The position numbers and the translations under genes were made by a program. Below, piece after piece: positions 8,151 to 16,102 of a DNA stretch of 18,000 nt. Origin of the DNA: an uncultured Collinsella sp. (GTDB lineage Bacteria; Actinomycetota; Coriobacteriia; Coriobacteriales; Coriobacteriaceae); NCBI GenBank assembly GCA_958437495.1, contig CAUBOH010000029.1, forward strand, positions 1 to 18,000, in the 5' to 3' direction. Every line of letters begins with the position of its first letter. The stretch's first letter is position 1. The notes under the pieces were generated by a model that was given only the letters and a program-made list of their open reading frames with translations, was not told where the DNA came from and searched no databases.

Positions 8151-11060
8151 GTGCTCGAGGACGCCAAGGCAAAGCAGAATGAGGCCAAGAAGGCCCTCGA
8201 CGATGCTCAGGCAAAGCTCGATGGCATGGATGATTACGAGGCCGCCAAGAAGGCTGTCGATGAGGCGCAGGCGAAGGTTGATGCGGCGAATGCCGATGTG
8301 AAGGCCGCCGAGAGCGAACTTGCTACTGCAAAGACCGATGCCATCAATGCCGAGCAAAAGAAGAGCGATGCCGTGGCCGCCTTGGCGTCTGCCCAGGCCA
8401 AGAAACAGAAAACAGCCGATGCCCTTACCACCGCAACTGCCGCGCACGTTAGTGCTCAGCAGAAGTTCAATGAGGCCCAAGCTGCGCTTGACGCGGCAAC
8501 CTCTGGTACGGGCGTCGATTTGAGCAGGCTTGAGGCTGCCAAAGAAAATGCCGCCGCCGAGCTTGCCGCAGCGCAATCCGAACTTGATGCTGCGACGTCT
8601 GCCGACTCTGCCGCGCAGGCGGACCTCCAAAATGCTCAGGATACCGCGAATGCTGCGCAGGAGAAACTGGATGCCGCGAACACTGCCGTTGCGTCCGCTC
8701 AGGCTGCATACGACGAGGCAAACGGGAAGCTTAGCGGCATGGCCGACAAGCTCGACGCCGCTAAGACTGCCTATGAGAAGGCCCAGCAAGCTGAGGCCGA
8801 CAAGAAGGCTGCATACGAGCAGGCTAAGAAGGACAGCGATGACAAAAAGGCCGAGTATGAGGCGGCACGCGATGCCTCTGCTGCCGCGAAAGATGCCCTC
8901 GAGGCTGCCAATGCGGAAGTAAAGGCGCTCGAGAAGAAGATTGCCGACCTCAAGGCCAATATGGCGACTGGCCAGGATATCATCAGTCAGGGAATCGTCG
9001 GCTTCTTTAACTATATTGCGAACAGCGGTCAGTTCTCAAATGGCCAGAAGAACAACGCCTTGGATGCCATAGCTATGATCACGGGCGTCAGCAATAAAGC
9101 GGATTGGTACGATGCTTATGTTGACCAGGATAAGAGCAGGGAGACAAACCCCCTCTCGCTGGAGCAGATGCGTAATGCGTTGACGTATCTCGATGTGCAT
9201 AACAATATCCGAAAGGCAAATGGCCAGTCGGAGTTGAGCATCAGCTTAAGAATGACGGCGTCGGCGGCTCTGAACGCTTCCTATTCTTCAAATAACTGGG
9301 CGCATTCGGGTCATTACTACGACAATGCCGAGAATCTTTCCGAAGGTGGTGGAGCTTACGTTGGCGGTGAGACCGTCGATTCGCTCGGCTGGCCGTACAC
9401 GGGGCTTTACACCGAGGAAAAAGCCACCTTCGACAATTACGTCAAGCAGTACGGCAGCGATCTTGACACTCATCGCTACGACACCTATTACGTTTTCACG
9501 AACTACAAGGACGTGTTTGCGGCCTGCGGACACTATCTTAATATCGTCGGCAAAGACATGAAGGCCTTTGGCGTGGCGACCGGAAGTGGCAAGGGCGCCA
9601 AAAAGGAAGTTACCGCCTTTGACTATAGTTTTAGAAACGATCAATCTGACTTCACCGTTGCAGAGTTCAAGAAGGTTCTCAACGACTATATCGATTCTGC
9701 CTACAAAGCCGGCGGCACGCAGGAGCAAAAGGAGCAGCTAAAGCAACTCCAAGAGAAGCTCGCCGCTACGCAGAAGAAAGCTGGAGTGGCCGGCAATGCT
9801 TACAATGCAGCTTCGAGCAGACAGACTGCTGCCAAGCGCGCTTATGATGCAGCCGATGCAAGCATGTACACCGCAAAAAGCGAGTACGAGAAGGCGAAAT
9901 CCGATACTGCCGCCGCAAAAGCCGCATACGATGCTGCCAAGGACGCGTCCGGTGAAGTCGACCTCGGCACCCTTAAGTCGAACCTGGATAAGGCGAAGAG
10001 CGAAGCGGCTGATGCGCAGACTGCTCTCGATAAAGCCAATGCTACGTTGGCCGATAGCAAGGCAAAGACTGCCGAGGCCTCTGATCGCAAGGCGAAGGCT
10101 CGCAGCGCTCGCGATGCCGCCAAGGCAAAGTCCGACAAGGCCAACGAGGCATATGAAAACGCCACCGCTTCGGTCAAGGACCTTACCGCCAAGCGTGACA
10201 CTGCCAAGACGGACCTTGCGAACAAGCAGGGCACGCTTGACAAGGCCAAGAAGGCCGACGATGCTGCTCAGGCGGGCGTAGACAAGGCTCAGGCCGCAGA
10301 TGCACAGGCCGCGACCGCTCTTTCGGACGCCAAGCAGGCAGTTGCCGCCAAGACGCAGACCCTGTCCGACGCACAGGCGAAGACCAAGGCCGCTGAGGGC
10401 GAGCTGACCAGCGCGAATAAGGCCTTCGAGCGCTTCGCCGGCGCCCAGAAGGCGGTTGACGACGCCAAGGCTGCCTATGACGCCGCCGTCGCCGGTGTCG
10501 CCAATGCCGAGAAGCAGCTCGAGGCCGCCAACGAGGCCGTCGTCGATGCGAACCTCGAGATCGTCAAGGCCAAGGCCGAGCTTGCCAACGACGAGGCACT
10601 CAAGGCCGATCTTGAAGCTGTTGACCACAAGGCCTCCCTTTCCGCGGGTACGACGGGCAACGAGAAGCTGGTCAAGCTGAACGCTGCCTATGCTCGCTAC
10701 AGGGCTGCCGTTGACGCCGAGACGGGTCTGAGACAGGCCGAGGCCGACGCCGATGCCAAGCTGTCCGATGTCAACGACGCCTATGCCGCCGCGCTGGCAG
10801 GGCTTAACGACGCCAAGGATGCCCTGGCAGCCGCACAGGCCGAGTACGACAAATATCATCCCAAGGCCGAGCCGCAGGCCAAGCCCCAGGTTGCGCAGGC
10901 CGCCGCAAAGGCCCCCGCTGCCAAGAAGCAGGCCGCAGATGGTGCGCTCGCCCAGACGGGTGACAACTCCGCGCTTGCGGGCGAGGTCTTCGTCATCGGC
11001 GGCGTCACGCTTGTAGCTGCGGGCGTGACGCTGGGCGATCGTCGTCGCAAGCAGATGTAG
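8151..11060 (+). CDS. Main part of coiled-coil/CAP-domain cell-wall surface protein with LAQTG sorting signal
   Basis: The frame is open from 7950; GTG 8151 is the first possible restart, but it has no signal peptide. In full-gene numbering from 7614, Ala/Lys/Asp-rich coiled coil runs to about residue 450. A CAP (SCP/PR-1-like) domain covers about residues 515-680, with H564/H567 in NWAHSGHY, E573 in NAENLSEG and H640 in CGHYLNIV. A second Ala-rich coiled coil covers about 705-1080, then a Pro/Ala/Lys linker. The C-terminus holds LAQTG at residue 1112, a hydrophobic stretch and the tail DRRRKQM, which is the layout of a sortase-anchored protein. Such rods usually display an adhesive or enzymatic head; the function here is unknown. 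Without readthrough of TAG 7947, this part would have no export signal. GC content looks lower in the CAP section than in flanking genes. Confidence 0.82.
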   Translation: MLEDAKAKQNEAKKALDDAQAKLDGMDDYEAAKKAVDEAQAKVDAANADVKAAESELATAKTDAINAEQKKSDAVAALASAQAKKQKTADALTTATAAHVSAQQKFNEAQAALDAATSGTGVDLSRLEAAKENAAAELAAAQSELDAATSADSAAQADLQNAQDTANAAQEKLDAANTAVASAQAAYDEANGKLSGMADKLDAAKTAYEKAQQAEADKKAAYEQAKKDSDDKKAEYEAARDASAAAKDALEAANAEVKALEKKIADLKANMATGQDIISQGIVGFFNYIANSGQFSNGQKNNALDAIAMITGVSNKADWYDAYVDQDKSRETNPLSLEQMRNALTYLDVHNNIRKANGQSELSISLRMTASAALNASYSSNNWAHSGHYYDNAENLSEGGGAYVGGETVDSLGWPYTGLYTEEKATFDNYVKQYGSDLDTHRYDTYYVFTNYKDVFAACGHYLNIVGKDMKAFGVATGSGKGAKKEVTAFDYSFRNDQSDFTVAEFKKVLNDYIDSAYKAGGTQEQKEQLKQLQEKLAATQKKAGVAGNAYNAASSRQTAAKRAYDAADASMYTAKSEYEKAKSDTAAAKAAYDAAKDASGEVDLGTLKSNLDKAKSEAADAQTALDKANATLADSKAKTAEASDRKAKARSARDAAKAKSDKANEAYENATASVKDLTAKRDTAKTDLANKQGTLDKAKKADDAAQAGVDKAQAADAQAATALSDAKQAVAAKTQTLSDAQAKTKAAEGELTSANKAFERFAGAQKAVDDAKAAYDAAVAGVANAEKQLEAANEAVVDANLEIVKAKAELANDEALKADLEAVDHKASLSAGTTGNEKLVKLNAAYARYRAAVDAETGLRQAEADADAKLSDVNDAYAAALAGLNDAKDALAAAQAEYDKYHPKAEPQAKPQVAQAAAKAPAAKKQAADGALAQTGDNSALAGEVFVIGGVTLVAAGVTLGDRRRKQM

Positions 11061-11073
11061 TATTTTGAGTACT

Positions 11074-11106
11074 GGTCTCGCATGAGCTGCGGTTTATTGC
11101 GAGACC
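11074..11106. repeat. Inverted repeat in the 3' region of the surface-protein gene
   Basis: GGTCTCGCA (11074-11082) and TGCGAGACC (11098-11106) form a perfect 9-bp stem with a 15-base loop, just after the stop codon. No T-run follows, so it is not a standard terminator. It may be an mRNA 3' stem ahead of the real terminator. Confidence 0.5.
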
Positions 11107-11126
11107 GACTCGATGGCTCAACCGAT

Positions 11127-11170
11127 AAGGCCGGCGTGCTGTGATATGCAGCGCGCCGGCCTTTCTTTGT
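11127..11170 (+). terminator. Terminator of the surface-protein gene
   Basis: AAGGCCGGCG (11127-11136) pairs with CGCCGGCCTT (11154-11163). Five further pairs, one of them G-U, extend inward around a 7-base loop, and the stem is followed by T-rich bases TTTCTTTGT. Confidence 0.85.
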
Positions 11171-11179
11171 ATTGGCATC

Positions 11180-11220
11180 AAAAAGCCCGGTCGGTAGCCA
11201 CAAAAGCTATCGACCGGGCA
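11180..11220 (-). terminator. Terminator of the OPT transporter gene
   Basis: On the minus strand GCCCGGTCG pairs with CGACCGGGC (arms 11211-11219 and 11185-11193). Five more pairs close a 7-base loop, and a T-run follows (A-run on + at 11180-11184). It sits 60 bases past the transporter stop and back-to-back with the + strand terminator. Confidence 0.9.
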
Positions 11221-11282
11221 AACTGTAGGCAATATGATTGCGACCGGACTGTCGCTAAAGTGCGAGCGAACAGCTGCTCAGC

Positions 11283-12986
11283 TTATCCCAGCAGACTCAG
11301 ACCGACGGAGACAAACGCCAGGATAACGCCGACGATGGACTCGCCGCCCAGCAGGCCGCTGGCAACGACCAGGCCCTGCTCCTGGAAGGCGGCATCCTTG
11401 GCGGCCTTCTCCTCGTCCGAAAGACCGGCGTTGGAATCGCGGTGGGCTGCCCACTTGTCGTAGGCGAGCTTGACGCAGGAGCCCAAGAAGGCCGTGAGCG
11501 ACATGTAGAACGGCAGGTATACGCCCAGGCCGATCATCATGGCCGGAATGCCGAGCCAGTACATGACGATGCCGGCGATAAAGCCGCCTGCGAACCACGG
11601 CACGCTCGGGATGCCCGAGACCATGGTGGCGACCACGCTTGCCTGCGCGGCCACAAAGCTCTTGTCGGGGCCGAAGGCGTCCGGACCATAGGCGGTGACG
11701 AGCGCGACCATGACGGCGGCAGCGACCAGGGCACCCACGATGCCGCCGATGGCCTGGCCGACCCACTGTGCGCGCGGGTTGGTGCCCAGCACGGCGCCGG
11801 CCTTAAAGTCGTTCATGACGTCGCCCGCAAGGCCGCACGCCACGGCCACGATGCCGGCGATAAAGAACAGCTTGACCTGCGCGAGCTGCGCGAAGGCTGC
11901 CACGATGAGCATGACGATGAGGCCGAAGATCTCCATGGGGTCGATACCCGTCTGGCCGCAGCTCTGTGCGCTCATGATGGTGGTGATAAAGGTGAACAGC
12001 GTGACGATGACGGCCGGGACGGGACCAAGGTCGAGCGCGATGGCAACGATCACGGCGATGGCTGCGGTGCCCAGGCCGATGATGCCAGCGTCGAGCTTAA
12101 GGGAGCCCGAGATGAGCGACTGCTCGTCGGTGTCGGTGGAGCTGTCGGCGGCGAGGCCACGGACGATACCGGCGACCTGCGGCAGGATGTCCTTGAGGAC
12201 GACGGCGACGCCAAAGCCCATCATGAGACCCATACCCAGGGACTTGACGATGCCCTGCGCGGTTACGACGTCGAACAGACCGGCAGCGGTGCCGCCGACG
12301 ATGATGCCAAAGTTGCCCAGCAGCGCGCCGGCAAACCAGAACGCGACGGGGGCAAAGCCCACCAAAAAGCCGATGGACAGCAACATGGGCGAGTTATAGA
12401 TGGCAAAGGTCACGCCGGGGATATTGAGCGTGCACAGCATGCTGGGCACCACGCCCAGAGCGTCGCGAAGCACGCTGTAGATGCCTGCGATGGCCATGGA
12501 GCCAAAGAGCTGCTTGCCGGTCTTGCCGCCGGCCTCGGTAGCACGCAGGGTCTGAGCTGCGGCATTGCCGGTGGGGAACTCAAGCGCGGCGTCCACGATA
12601 AAGTGACGGTGGATGAGGGCTGTCGCCAGCAGGCCCAAGATGGTGCCGGCGAGCGCCACGATAAACATGTCGAGCCAGCTGATCTGGTCGGCATAGCCCA
12701 GCATCCAGGCGCCCGGGATGGTAAACGCCAGGCCGCCGGCGACCATGGCGCCCGCGGACATGATGGTGTGGGTGACGTTGGCCTCGTTGAGGCTGGCGTT
12801 ACCCATGAGCTTCAGGAAGAACAGCGAAATGACGGCAGCGAAAATGATCGGCCAGGGGAGCGCGCCCATCTTGAGGGCGGTATAGGCCGAGCTTGCCGTG
12901 ATGATCACGCAGCCGAGGACGCCGATGACGACGCCGCGCAGCGTGAGTTGACCGCGCATCGAGGCGCGGTTCGAGGGATTGCTCAT
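11283..12986 (-). CDS. OPT-family oligopeptide transporter
   Basis: This 567-residue, highly hydrophobic protein belongs to the OPT (oligopeptide transporter/YSL) superfamily of proton-coupled importers. It starts RGVVIGVLGCVIITASSAYT, with a typical first membrane helix. NEANVTHTIMSAGAMVAGG and the EFPTGNAAAQTLRATEAGG segment are characteristic of bacterial members. About 14-16 membrane segments can be placed. ATG 12986 is preceded by AAAGGAG at 6 bases, so the start is secure. It is monocistronic: it diverges from coaX, and its own terminator lies downstream. A 6-bp hairpin (GCGCCG 13023-13028 with CGGCGC 13038-13043) lies in its leader without a recognisable riboswitch. The substrate (peptide, or metal chelate as in YSL members) cannot be told from the sequence. 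Confidence 0.9.
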   Translation of the reverse strand: MSNPSNRASMRGQLTLRGVVIGVLGCVIITASSAYTALKMGALPWPIIFAAVISLFFLKLMGNASLNEANVTHTIMSAGAMVAGGLAFTIPGAWMLGYADQISWLDMFIVALAGTILGLLATALIHRHFIVDAALEFPTGNAAAQTLRATEAGGKTGKQLFGSMAIAGIYSVLRDALGVVPSMLCTLNIPGVTFAIYNSPMLLSIGFLVGFAPVAFWFAGALLGNFGIIVGGTAAGLFDVVTAQGIVKSLGMGLMMGFGVAVVLKDILPQVAGIVRGLAADSSTDTDEQSLISGSLKLDAGIIGLGTAAIAVIVAIALDLGPVPAVIVTLFTFITTIMSAQSCGQTGIDPMEIFGLIVMLIVAAFAQLAQVKLFFIAGIVAVACGLAGDVMNDFKAGAVLGTNPRAQWVGQAIGGIVGALVAAAVMVALVTAYGPDAFGPDKSFVAAQASVVATMVSGIPSVPWFAGGFIAGIVMYWLGIPAMMIGLGVYLPFYMSLTAFLGSCVKLAYDKWAAHRDSNAGLSDEEKAAKDAAFQEQGLVVASGLLGGESIVGVILAFVSVGLSLLG

Positions 12987-13145
12987 ATAGAACTCCTTTG
13001 CGTATATCCGCTTCCCCCGAGAGCGCCGCTACGGATACGGCGCGGGAAGTCGGGTTACCAAGGGCCGCCGCGTGAGCTCGCGCGCGACCACGCACCAGTA
13101 TAGCCGCAAGTTAGTCATTTTGGGATGACTGGTTTAGGTAGGCGA

Positions 13146-13151
13146 TATACT
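13146..13151 (+). promoter_or_regulatory. Possible -10 element for coaX
   Basis: TATACT lies 28 bases before the coaX ATG in the divergent gap with the OPT gene. The only -35-like match, TTGGGA at 13120-13125, is 20 bases upstream, which is too far for a standard spacer. Confidence 0.3.
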
Positions 13152-13178
13152 GCTGGGCAGACGAAAGGAGCGCCGACG

Positions 13179-14030
13179 ATGCTTAATGGGTGCGCATATA
13201 TATTGACGGTCGACGTGGGCAACACGTTCATTCGCTTTGGCCTGTTTGCCGAGGATTCGGCCGCGGCGCAGGAGCGCCCGCTCGCGACGTGCGAGATCAC
13301 GACGCCGGCCCGTATTACGGCCGACGAAGCGCACATGCGACTTGTGCAGGTCATGGGCGCGCTTGCCGCCGATGCGGGTGTGCCCGGGGTGCTCGTACCC
13401 GCCGCGGCCGTGCTGAGCTGTGTAGTCCCGGCGCTCGAGCGCCCGTGGAAGGCAGCACTTTCCCGTACCTGCACGGGGCGCGTGCTCACCGTGGGGCCGG
13501 GCCTCAAGACCGGCATGCCCGTGCACTACGATGACCCGGCCGAGATCGGTCCCGACCGCATCGCCGACGCCGTGGCTGCCCGCGCCGTCTACGGCTCGCC
13601 GTGCATTGTGATCGACCTGGGCACCACGACCAATATCGAGGTCATCGACGCGCACGGCACCTTTGTCGGCGGCGTTATCGCGCCGGGGCTGGCGCTCGGC
13701 GCCCGTTCGCTCTCGGCCGCTGCGGCGCGCCTGCCTCAGGTTGAGCCCTCGGCGCCGACGCATGTTATCGGCCGCAACACGCGTGAGGCCATGCGCTCGG
13801 GCGTGGTTCTGGGCGAGGTGGCCCGCATCGACGGCATGCTTGACATGGTGCTCGCCGAGATGCGAGCGACCAAGGCGGCGGGGGAGGGCGATGTGCCCAT
13901 CGTCATTACCGGCGACGATGCCGAGGCGCTTGCGGCCCTTGTCGGTCATAGCCTGACGGTCGATGACGCGTTGACGCTTCGCGGCCTGGCCGAGCTCTAC
14001 CACATCAATCAAAAGCCCCGTCGCGCGTAG
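13179..14030 (+). CDS. coaX: Type III pantothenate kinase
   Basis: It phosphorylates pantothenate to 4'-phosphopantothenate, the first step of CoA synthesis in the cytosol. The 283-residue protein carries the ASKHA-fold CoaX motifs in order. The phosphate loop DVGNTF starts at D12. IGPDRIAD contains D126, the likely catalytic aspartate. IDLGTTTNIEVID starts near D146, and GGVIAPGLALGARSL follows. AAAGGAG lies 8 bases before ATG 13179; an upstream in-frame ATG at 13125 has no such site. It is about 25 residues longer than most family members, partly from a loop around residues 60-75. It is the first gene of a run of + strand housekeeping genes. CoA supply fits the acyl-CoA enzymes elsewhere in the window, but this link is general. 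Confidence 0.93.
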   Translation: MLNGCAYILTVDVGNTFIRFGLFAEDSAAAQERPLATCEITTPARITADEAHMRLVQVMGALAADAGVPGVLVPAAAVLSCVVPALERPWKAALSRTCTGRVLTVGPGLKTGMPVHYDDPAEIGPDRIADAVAARAVYGSPCIVIDLGTTTNIEVIDAHGTFVGGVIAPGLALGARSLSAAAARLPQVEPSAPTHVIGRNTREAMRSGVVLGEVARIDGMLDMVLAEMRATKAAGEGDVPIVITGDDAEALAALVGHSLTVDDALTLRGLAELYHINQKPRRA

Positions 14031-14039
14031 CGATGGGGC
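14015..14039. repeat. Inverted repeat overlapping the coaX stop codon
   Basis: GCCCCGTCGC (14015-14024) pairs with GCGATGGGGC (14030-14039), including one G-U pair, around a 5-base loop that runs into the TAG stop. An A-run precedes it, so the only terminator-like reading is on the minus strand, where no gene ends. No T-run follows on +. Its role is unclear. Confidence 0.4.
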
Positions 14040-14072
14040 GGTGGGACAAAAACGTCTCCACCTTCCACCTGC

Positions 14073-14078
14073 TACAAT
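14073..14078 (+). promoter_or_regulatory. Possible -10 element for the dCMP deaminase gene
   Basis: TACAAT lies 35 bases before the ATG at 14113, in the gap after coaX. No convincing -35 hexamer is seen, so the call is tentative. Confidence 0.3.
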
Positions 14079-14112
14079 GGGTCAAACTGTTGCGATTACG
14101 GAGGTGTCTGCC

Positions 14113-14637
14113 ATGTCGGACGATCTTCATCAAACTGCGTCGGGCAAGCGCCGCGACGTTATTAGCTGGGATGAGTTCTTTATGAGCGTGGCCATTGCCG
14201 CGCAGCGCCGCAGTAAGGACCCCAACACGCAGGTGGGCGCGTGTATCGCCAACACCAACCACCGCATCCTTTCGGTGGGCTACAACGGTACGCCCTCGGC
14301 GCTCAACGACGACTTTTTCCCGTGGGGCACGAGCGATGACCCGCTGCAGGACAAGCATAACTACGTAGTGCATGCCGAGGCCAACGCCGTGCTCAACTAC
14401 CGCGGCTCGCTCAAAGACCTTGAGGGTTCCACGGTCTACGTCACGCTGTTCCCGTGCCACGACTGCGCTAAGATCCTGGCGCAGGTGGGTGTGGGCGAGG
14501 TCGTCTACCTGGACAATAAGTATGCTGACACCGATGACGGCCGTATCAGCCGCCGCATTCTCGACTCTTGCGGCATCAGCTACCGCCAGGTTATCGTCGA
14601 TGTCCAGATTGGTACCGGGGGACAGGCTCGGCAGTAA
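14113..14637 (+). CDS. comEB: dCMP deaminase, zinc-dependent
   Basis: It deaminates dCMP to dUMP, feeding thymidylate synthesis in the cytosol. The 174-residue protein has the cytidine/deoxycytidylate deaminase zinc site: H87-A-E89 in HAEANAVL, and C115 and C118 in PCHDC. E89 is the proton shuttle in this family. SKDPNTQVGACI and GYNGTP, typical of dCMP deaminases rather than cytidine deaminases, precede the site. GGAGGTG ends 6 bases before ATG 14113, which is preferred over an in-frame ATG at 14041 that lies against the coaX stop. The gene is 82 bases downstream of coaX. The comEB name comes from family homology to the Bacillus protein; no competence genes are nearby. Confidence 0.92.
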   Translation: MSDDLHQTASGKRRDVISWDEFFMSVAIAAQRRSKDPNTQVGACIANTNHRILSVGYNGTPSALNDDFFPWGTSDDPLQDKHNYVVHAEANAVLNYRGSLKDLEGSTVYVTLFPCHDCAKILAQVGVGEVVYLDNKYADTDDGRISRRILDSCGISYRQVIVDVQIGTGGQARQ

Positions 14638-14770
14638 TATGCGTTGTCGCTATCTGACGACGAGCGCAGCTCAAAGAGCCCCGTCCCAAATTGACTACTC
14701 GTGAAGGTCGCGTCTGCGCGCATGGACGGCTCGTGAGCGGGTACATGGCTGTAGTAACATAGCTTCTGTC

Positions 14771-14786
14771 CGCGGGCGTGCCCGCG
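14771..14786. repeat. Short perfect hairpin before the NifU-like gene
   Basis: CGCGGGC (14771-14777) and GCCCGCG (14780-14786) form a 7-bp palindrome 22 bases before the GTG start. It could be a leader hairpin or a protein-binding site. No T-run follows. Confidence 0.35.
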
Positions 14787-14808
14787 TTATTGTGAGAAAG
14801 GAGCCCCT

Positions 14809-15087
14809 GTGGCTGTTAACGAAGAGCTGCTTAAGAAGGTTCTTGAAGAGATTCGCCCCAACCTGCAGGCCGACGGCGGCGATATGGAGTATGTGGGCGT
14901 CGACGACGAGGGCGTCGTCAAGCTGGAACTGCAGGGCGCCTGCGCCGGCTGCCCCATGAGTGCACTGACTCTGTCCATGGGTATCGAGCGCATCCTGAAG
15001 GAGCACGTGCCCGGCGTTACCCGCGTCGAGCAGGTCAATGCTTCCGGCGAGACCGACGACCTGTACGACGAGTACGCGCCGTTCTAA
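14809..15087 (+). CDS. NifU-like Fe-S cluster scaffold protein (Nfu domain)
   Basis: This 92-residue protein consists almost entirely of one NifU C-terminal (Nfu) domain, which carries and hands on [4Fe-4S] clusters. The family core LQADGGDMEYVGVDDEG is followed by GACAGCPMS, with the cluster-binding pair C45-x2-C48. The C-terminal tail is acidic (DDLYDEYAPF). The start is GTG 14809, with AAAGGAG five bases upstream. It has only the Nfu domain, without the IscU-like or A-type partner domains found in NifU or NfuA. It would serve Fe-S enzymes in general, and the activase/dehydratase family is one such class. It lies between comEB and lgt, with spacings of 171 and 109 bases. Confidence 0.93.
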   Translation: MAVNEELLKKVLEEIRPNLQADGGDMEYVGVDDEGVVKLELQGACAGCPMSALTLSMGIERILKEHVPGVTRVEQVNASGETDDLYDEYAPF

Positions 15088-15136
15088 GCTGCGAAAGCTG
15101 CGGACGACATGCTCCGCATAGACGTTACGCCCAGAT

Positions 15137-15169
15137 ATGCGGCTGCGAGCACAAGGCCCGCGGCCGCAT
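15137..15169 (+). repeat. Leader hairpin upstream of lgt
   Basis: ATGCGGC (15137-15143) pairs with GCCGCAT (15163-15169), enclosing a GC-rich 19-base loop, 28 bases before the lgt start. TTGTATGT follows, so a weak terminator or attenuator is possible. A smaller hairpin, TGCGGA/TCCGCA (15099-15104 and 15113-15118), precedes it. Confidence 0.35.
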
Positions 15170-15196
15170 TTGTATGTAGGGAGCAGGGAGATCGAT

Positions 15197-16018
15197 ATGC
15201 TCAACGACCTCTACCATATGCTTGACCCCGTCGCGATCTCGGCGGGCCCCATCACGATTTACTGGTACGGTCTGGCCTATGTGGTCGGCGCCCTGCTTAC
15301 GGCAGTCGTCATGTATCGCACGCAGCGCCGCTGGGGCTTCAATATCACGATTGATGACCTGACGAGCGTCGTGGTCGGCGCGGTCTTTGGCCTTATTATC
15401 GGTGCGCGCCTGTTCTACGTCGTCTTTTACGGTGATGGCTATTATTTGGCCCACCCGCTCGAGATCTTTGCCACCAACGAGGGCGGCATGAGCTTCCATG
15501 GTGGCCTGGTCGGCGGCATCTTGGGCGGCATCATCGTGTGCCGCATGTATAAGCTCGACGCCTGGACCATCGCCGACCTTGCCGTTATCGGTGCTCCGCT
15601 GGCACTGTGCCTGGGACGCTGCGCCAACTTCGTGAACGGTGAGCTGTGGGGTAAGCCGACCGATCTGCCCTGGGGTGTGGTCTTTGGCGGTACCGCGGGC
15701 GATATGCCGCGCCATCCCTCCCAGCTCTACGAGGCGTTTCTTGAGGGCATTGTGCTCTTTTGTATCCTGCAGGTGCTCAGCCGCAAAAAACCGCTGCTGC
15801 CCCAGGGTACGTTTATGGGCGTCTTTGTGATGGGCTACGGCATCGTTCGCTTTTTGATTGAGTTTGTGCGCGTGCCCGATGCGCAGCTGGGCTATCTGCT
15901 GGGCGGCGTCATCACCATGGGTCAGCTGCTGAGCCTGCCGCTCGTAATCGCGGGCTTGGCGCTCATCATCTTCGCCCGTCGCCGCAACCGGCCCCAGCGC
16001 GTCTACCTGGACGCCTAA
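15197..16018 (+). CDS. lgt: Prolipoprotein diacylglyceryl transferase
   Basis: This integral membrane enzyme moves diacylglyceryl from phosphatidylglycerol to the lipobox cysteine of prelipoproteins, the first step of lipoprotein maturation. The 273-residue protein has about seven membrane segments. It carries the Lgt signature GRCANFVNGELWGK with R141, H101 in SFHGGLVGG, the RHPSQLYEA motif, and R225 in EFVRVPDAQLG. These correspond to the essential H103, R143 and R239 of the E. coli enzyme. AGGGAG lies 6 bases before ATG 15197; an in-frame ATG at 15137 lies inside a leader hairpin and would add a hydrophilic extension. A strong terminator follows. The sulfotransferase at 4443-6179 is a likely client. 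Confidence 0.96.
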   Translation: MLNDLYHMLDPVAISAGPITIYWYGLAYVVGALLTAVVMYRTQRRWGFNITIDDLTSVVVGAVFGLIIGARLFYVVFYGDGYYLAHPLEIFATNEGGMSFHGGLVGGILGGIIVCRMYKLDAWTIADLAVIGAPLALCLGRCANFVNGELWGKPTDLPWGVVFGGTAGDMPRHPSQLYEAFLEGIVLFCILQVLSRKKPLLPQGTFMGVFVMGYGIVRFLIEFVRVPDAQLGYLLGGVITMGQLLSLPLVIAGLALIIFARRRNRPQRVYLDA

Positions 16019-16022
16019 CCAC

Positions 16023-16065
16023 CAAAACCACCACAAAGGGGACAGACACCTTTGTGGTGGTTTTG
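16023..16065 (+). terminator. Terminator after lgt, with a GGGGACAGACACC motif across the loop
   Basis: A perfect 17-bp stem (16023-16039 and 16049-16065) with a 9-base loop begins five bases after the lgt stop. It is A-rich on the left and T-rich on the right, so it could work on both strands. The apical bases read GGGGACAGACACC, a word I associate with REP-like repeats in other genomes; that association is from memory. Confidence 0.85.
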
Positions 16066-16102
16066 CCGAGTTTGATAGGTTTCTAGAAAGGCTTTTTGGA
16101 CT

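Noticed and set aside
8091..8789. Minus-strand open frames opposite the surface-protein gene (also 9738-10859)
   Set aside because: They are complements of Ala/Lys/Asp-rich coiled-coil codons and give Leu/Gly/Ile-rich low-complexity products without start signals.
11074..11106. The GGTCTCGCA/TGCGAGACC hairpin as the surface-protein terminator
   Set aside because: No T-run follows on either side. The next hairpin at 11127-11170 has the full terminator form.
12987..13100. A riboswitch or T-box in the leader of the OPT transporter
   Set aside because: Only a 6-bp hairpin is visible; no T-box motif, known aptamer core or leader terminator could be identified.
11442..13103. A 553-codon open frame on the + strand opposite the OPT transporter
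   Set aside because: Its translation is Gly/Asp/His-rich with no membrane segment or motif. The minus strand has a secure OPT protein with a good ribosome site and terminator.
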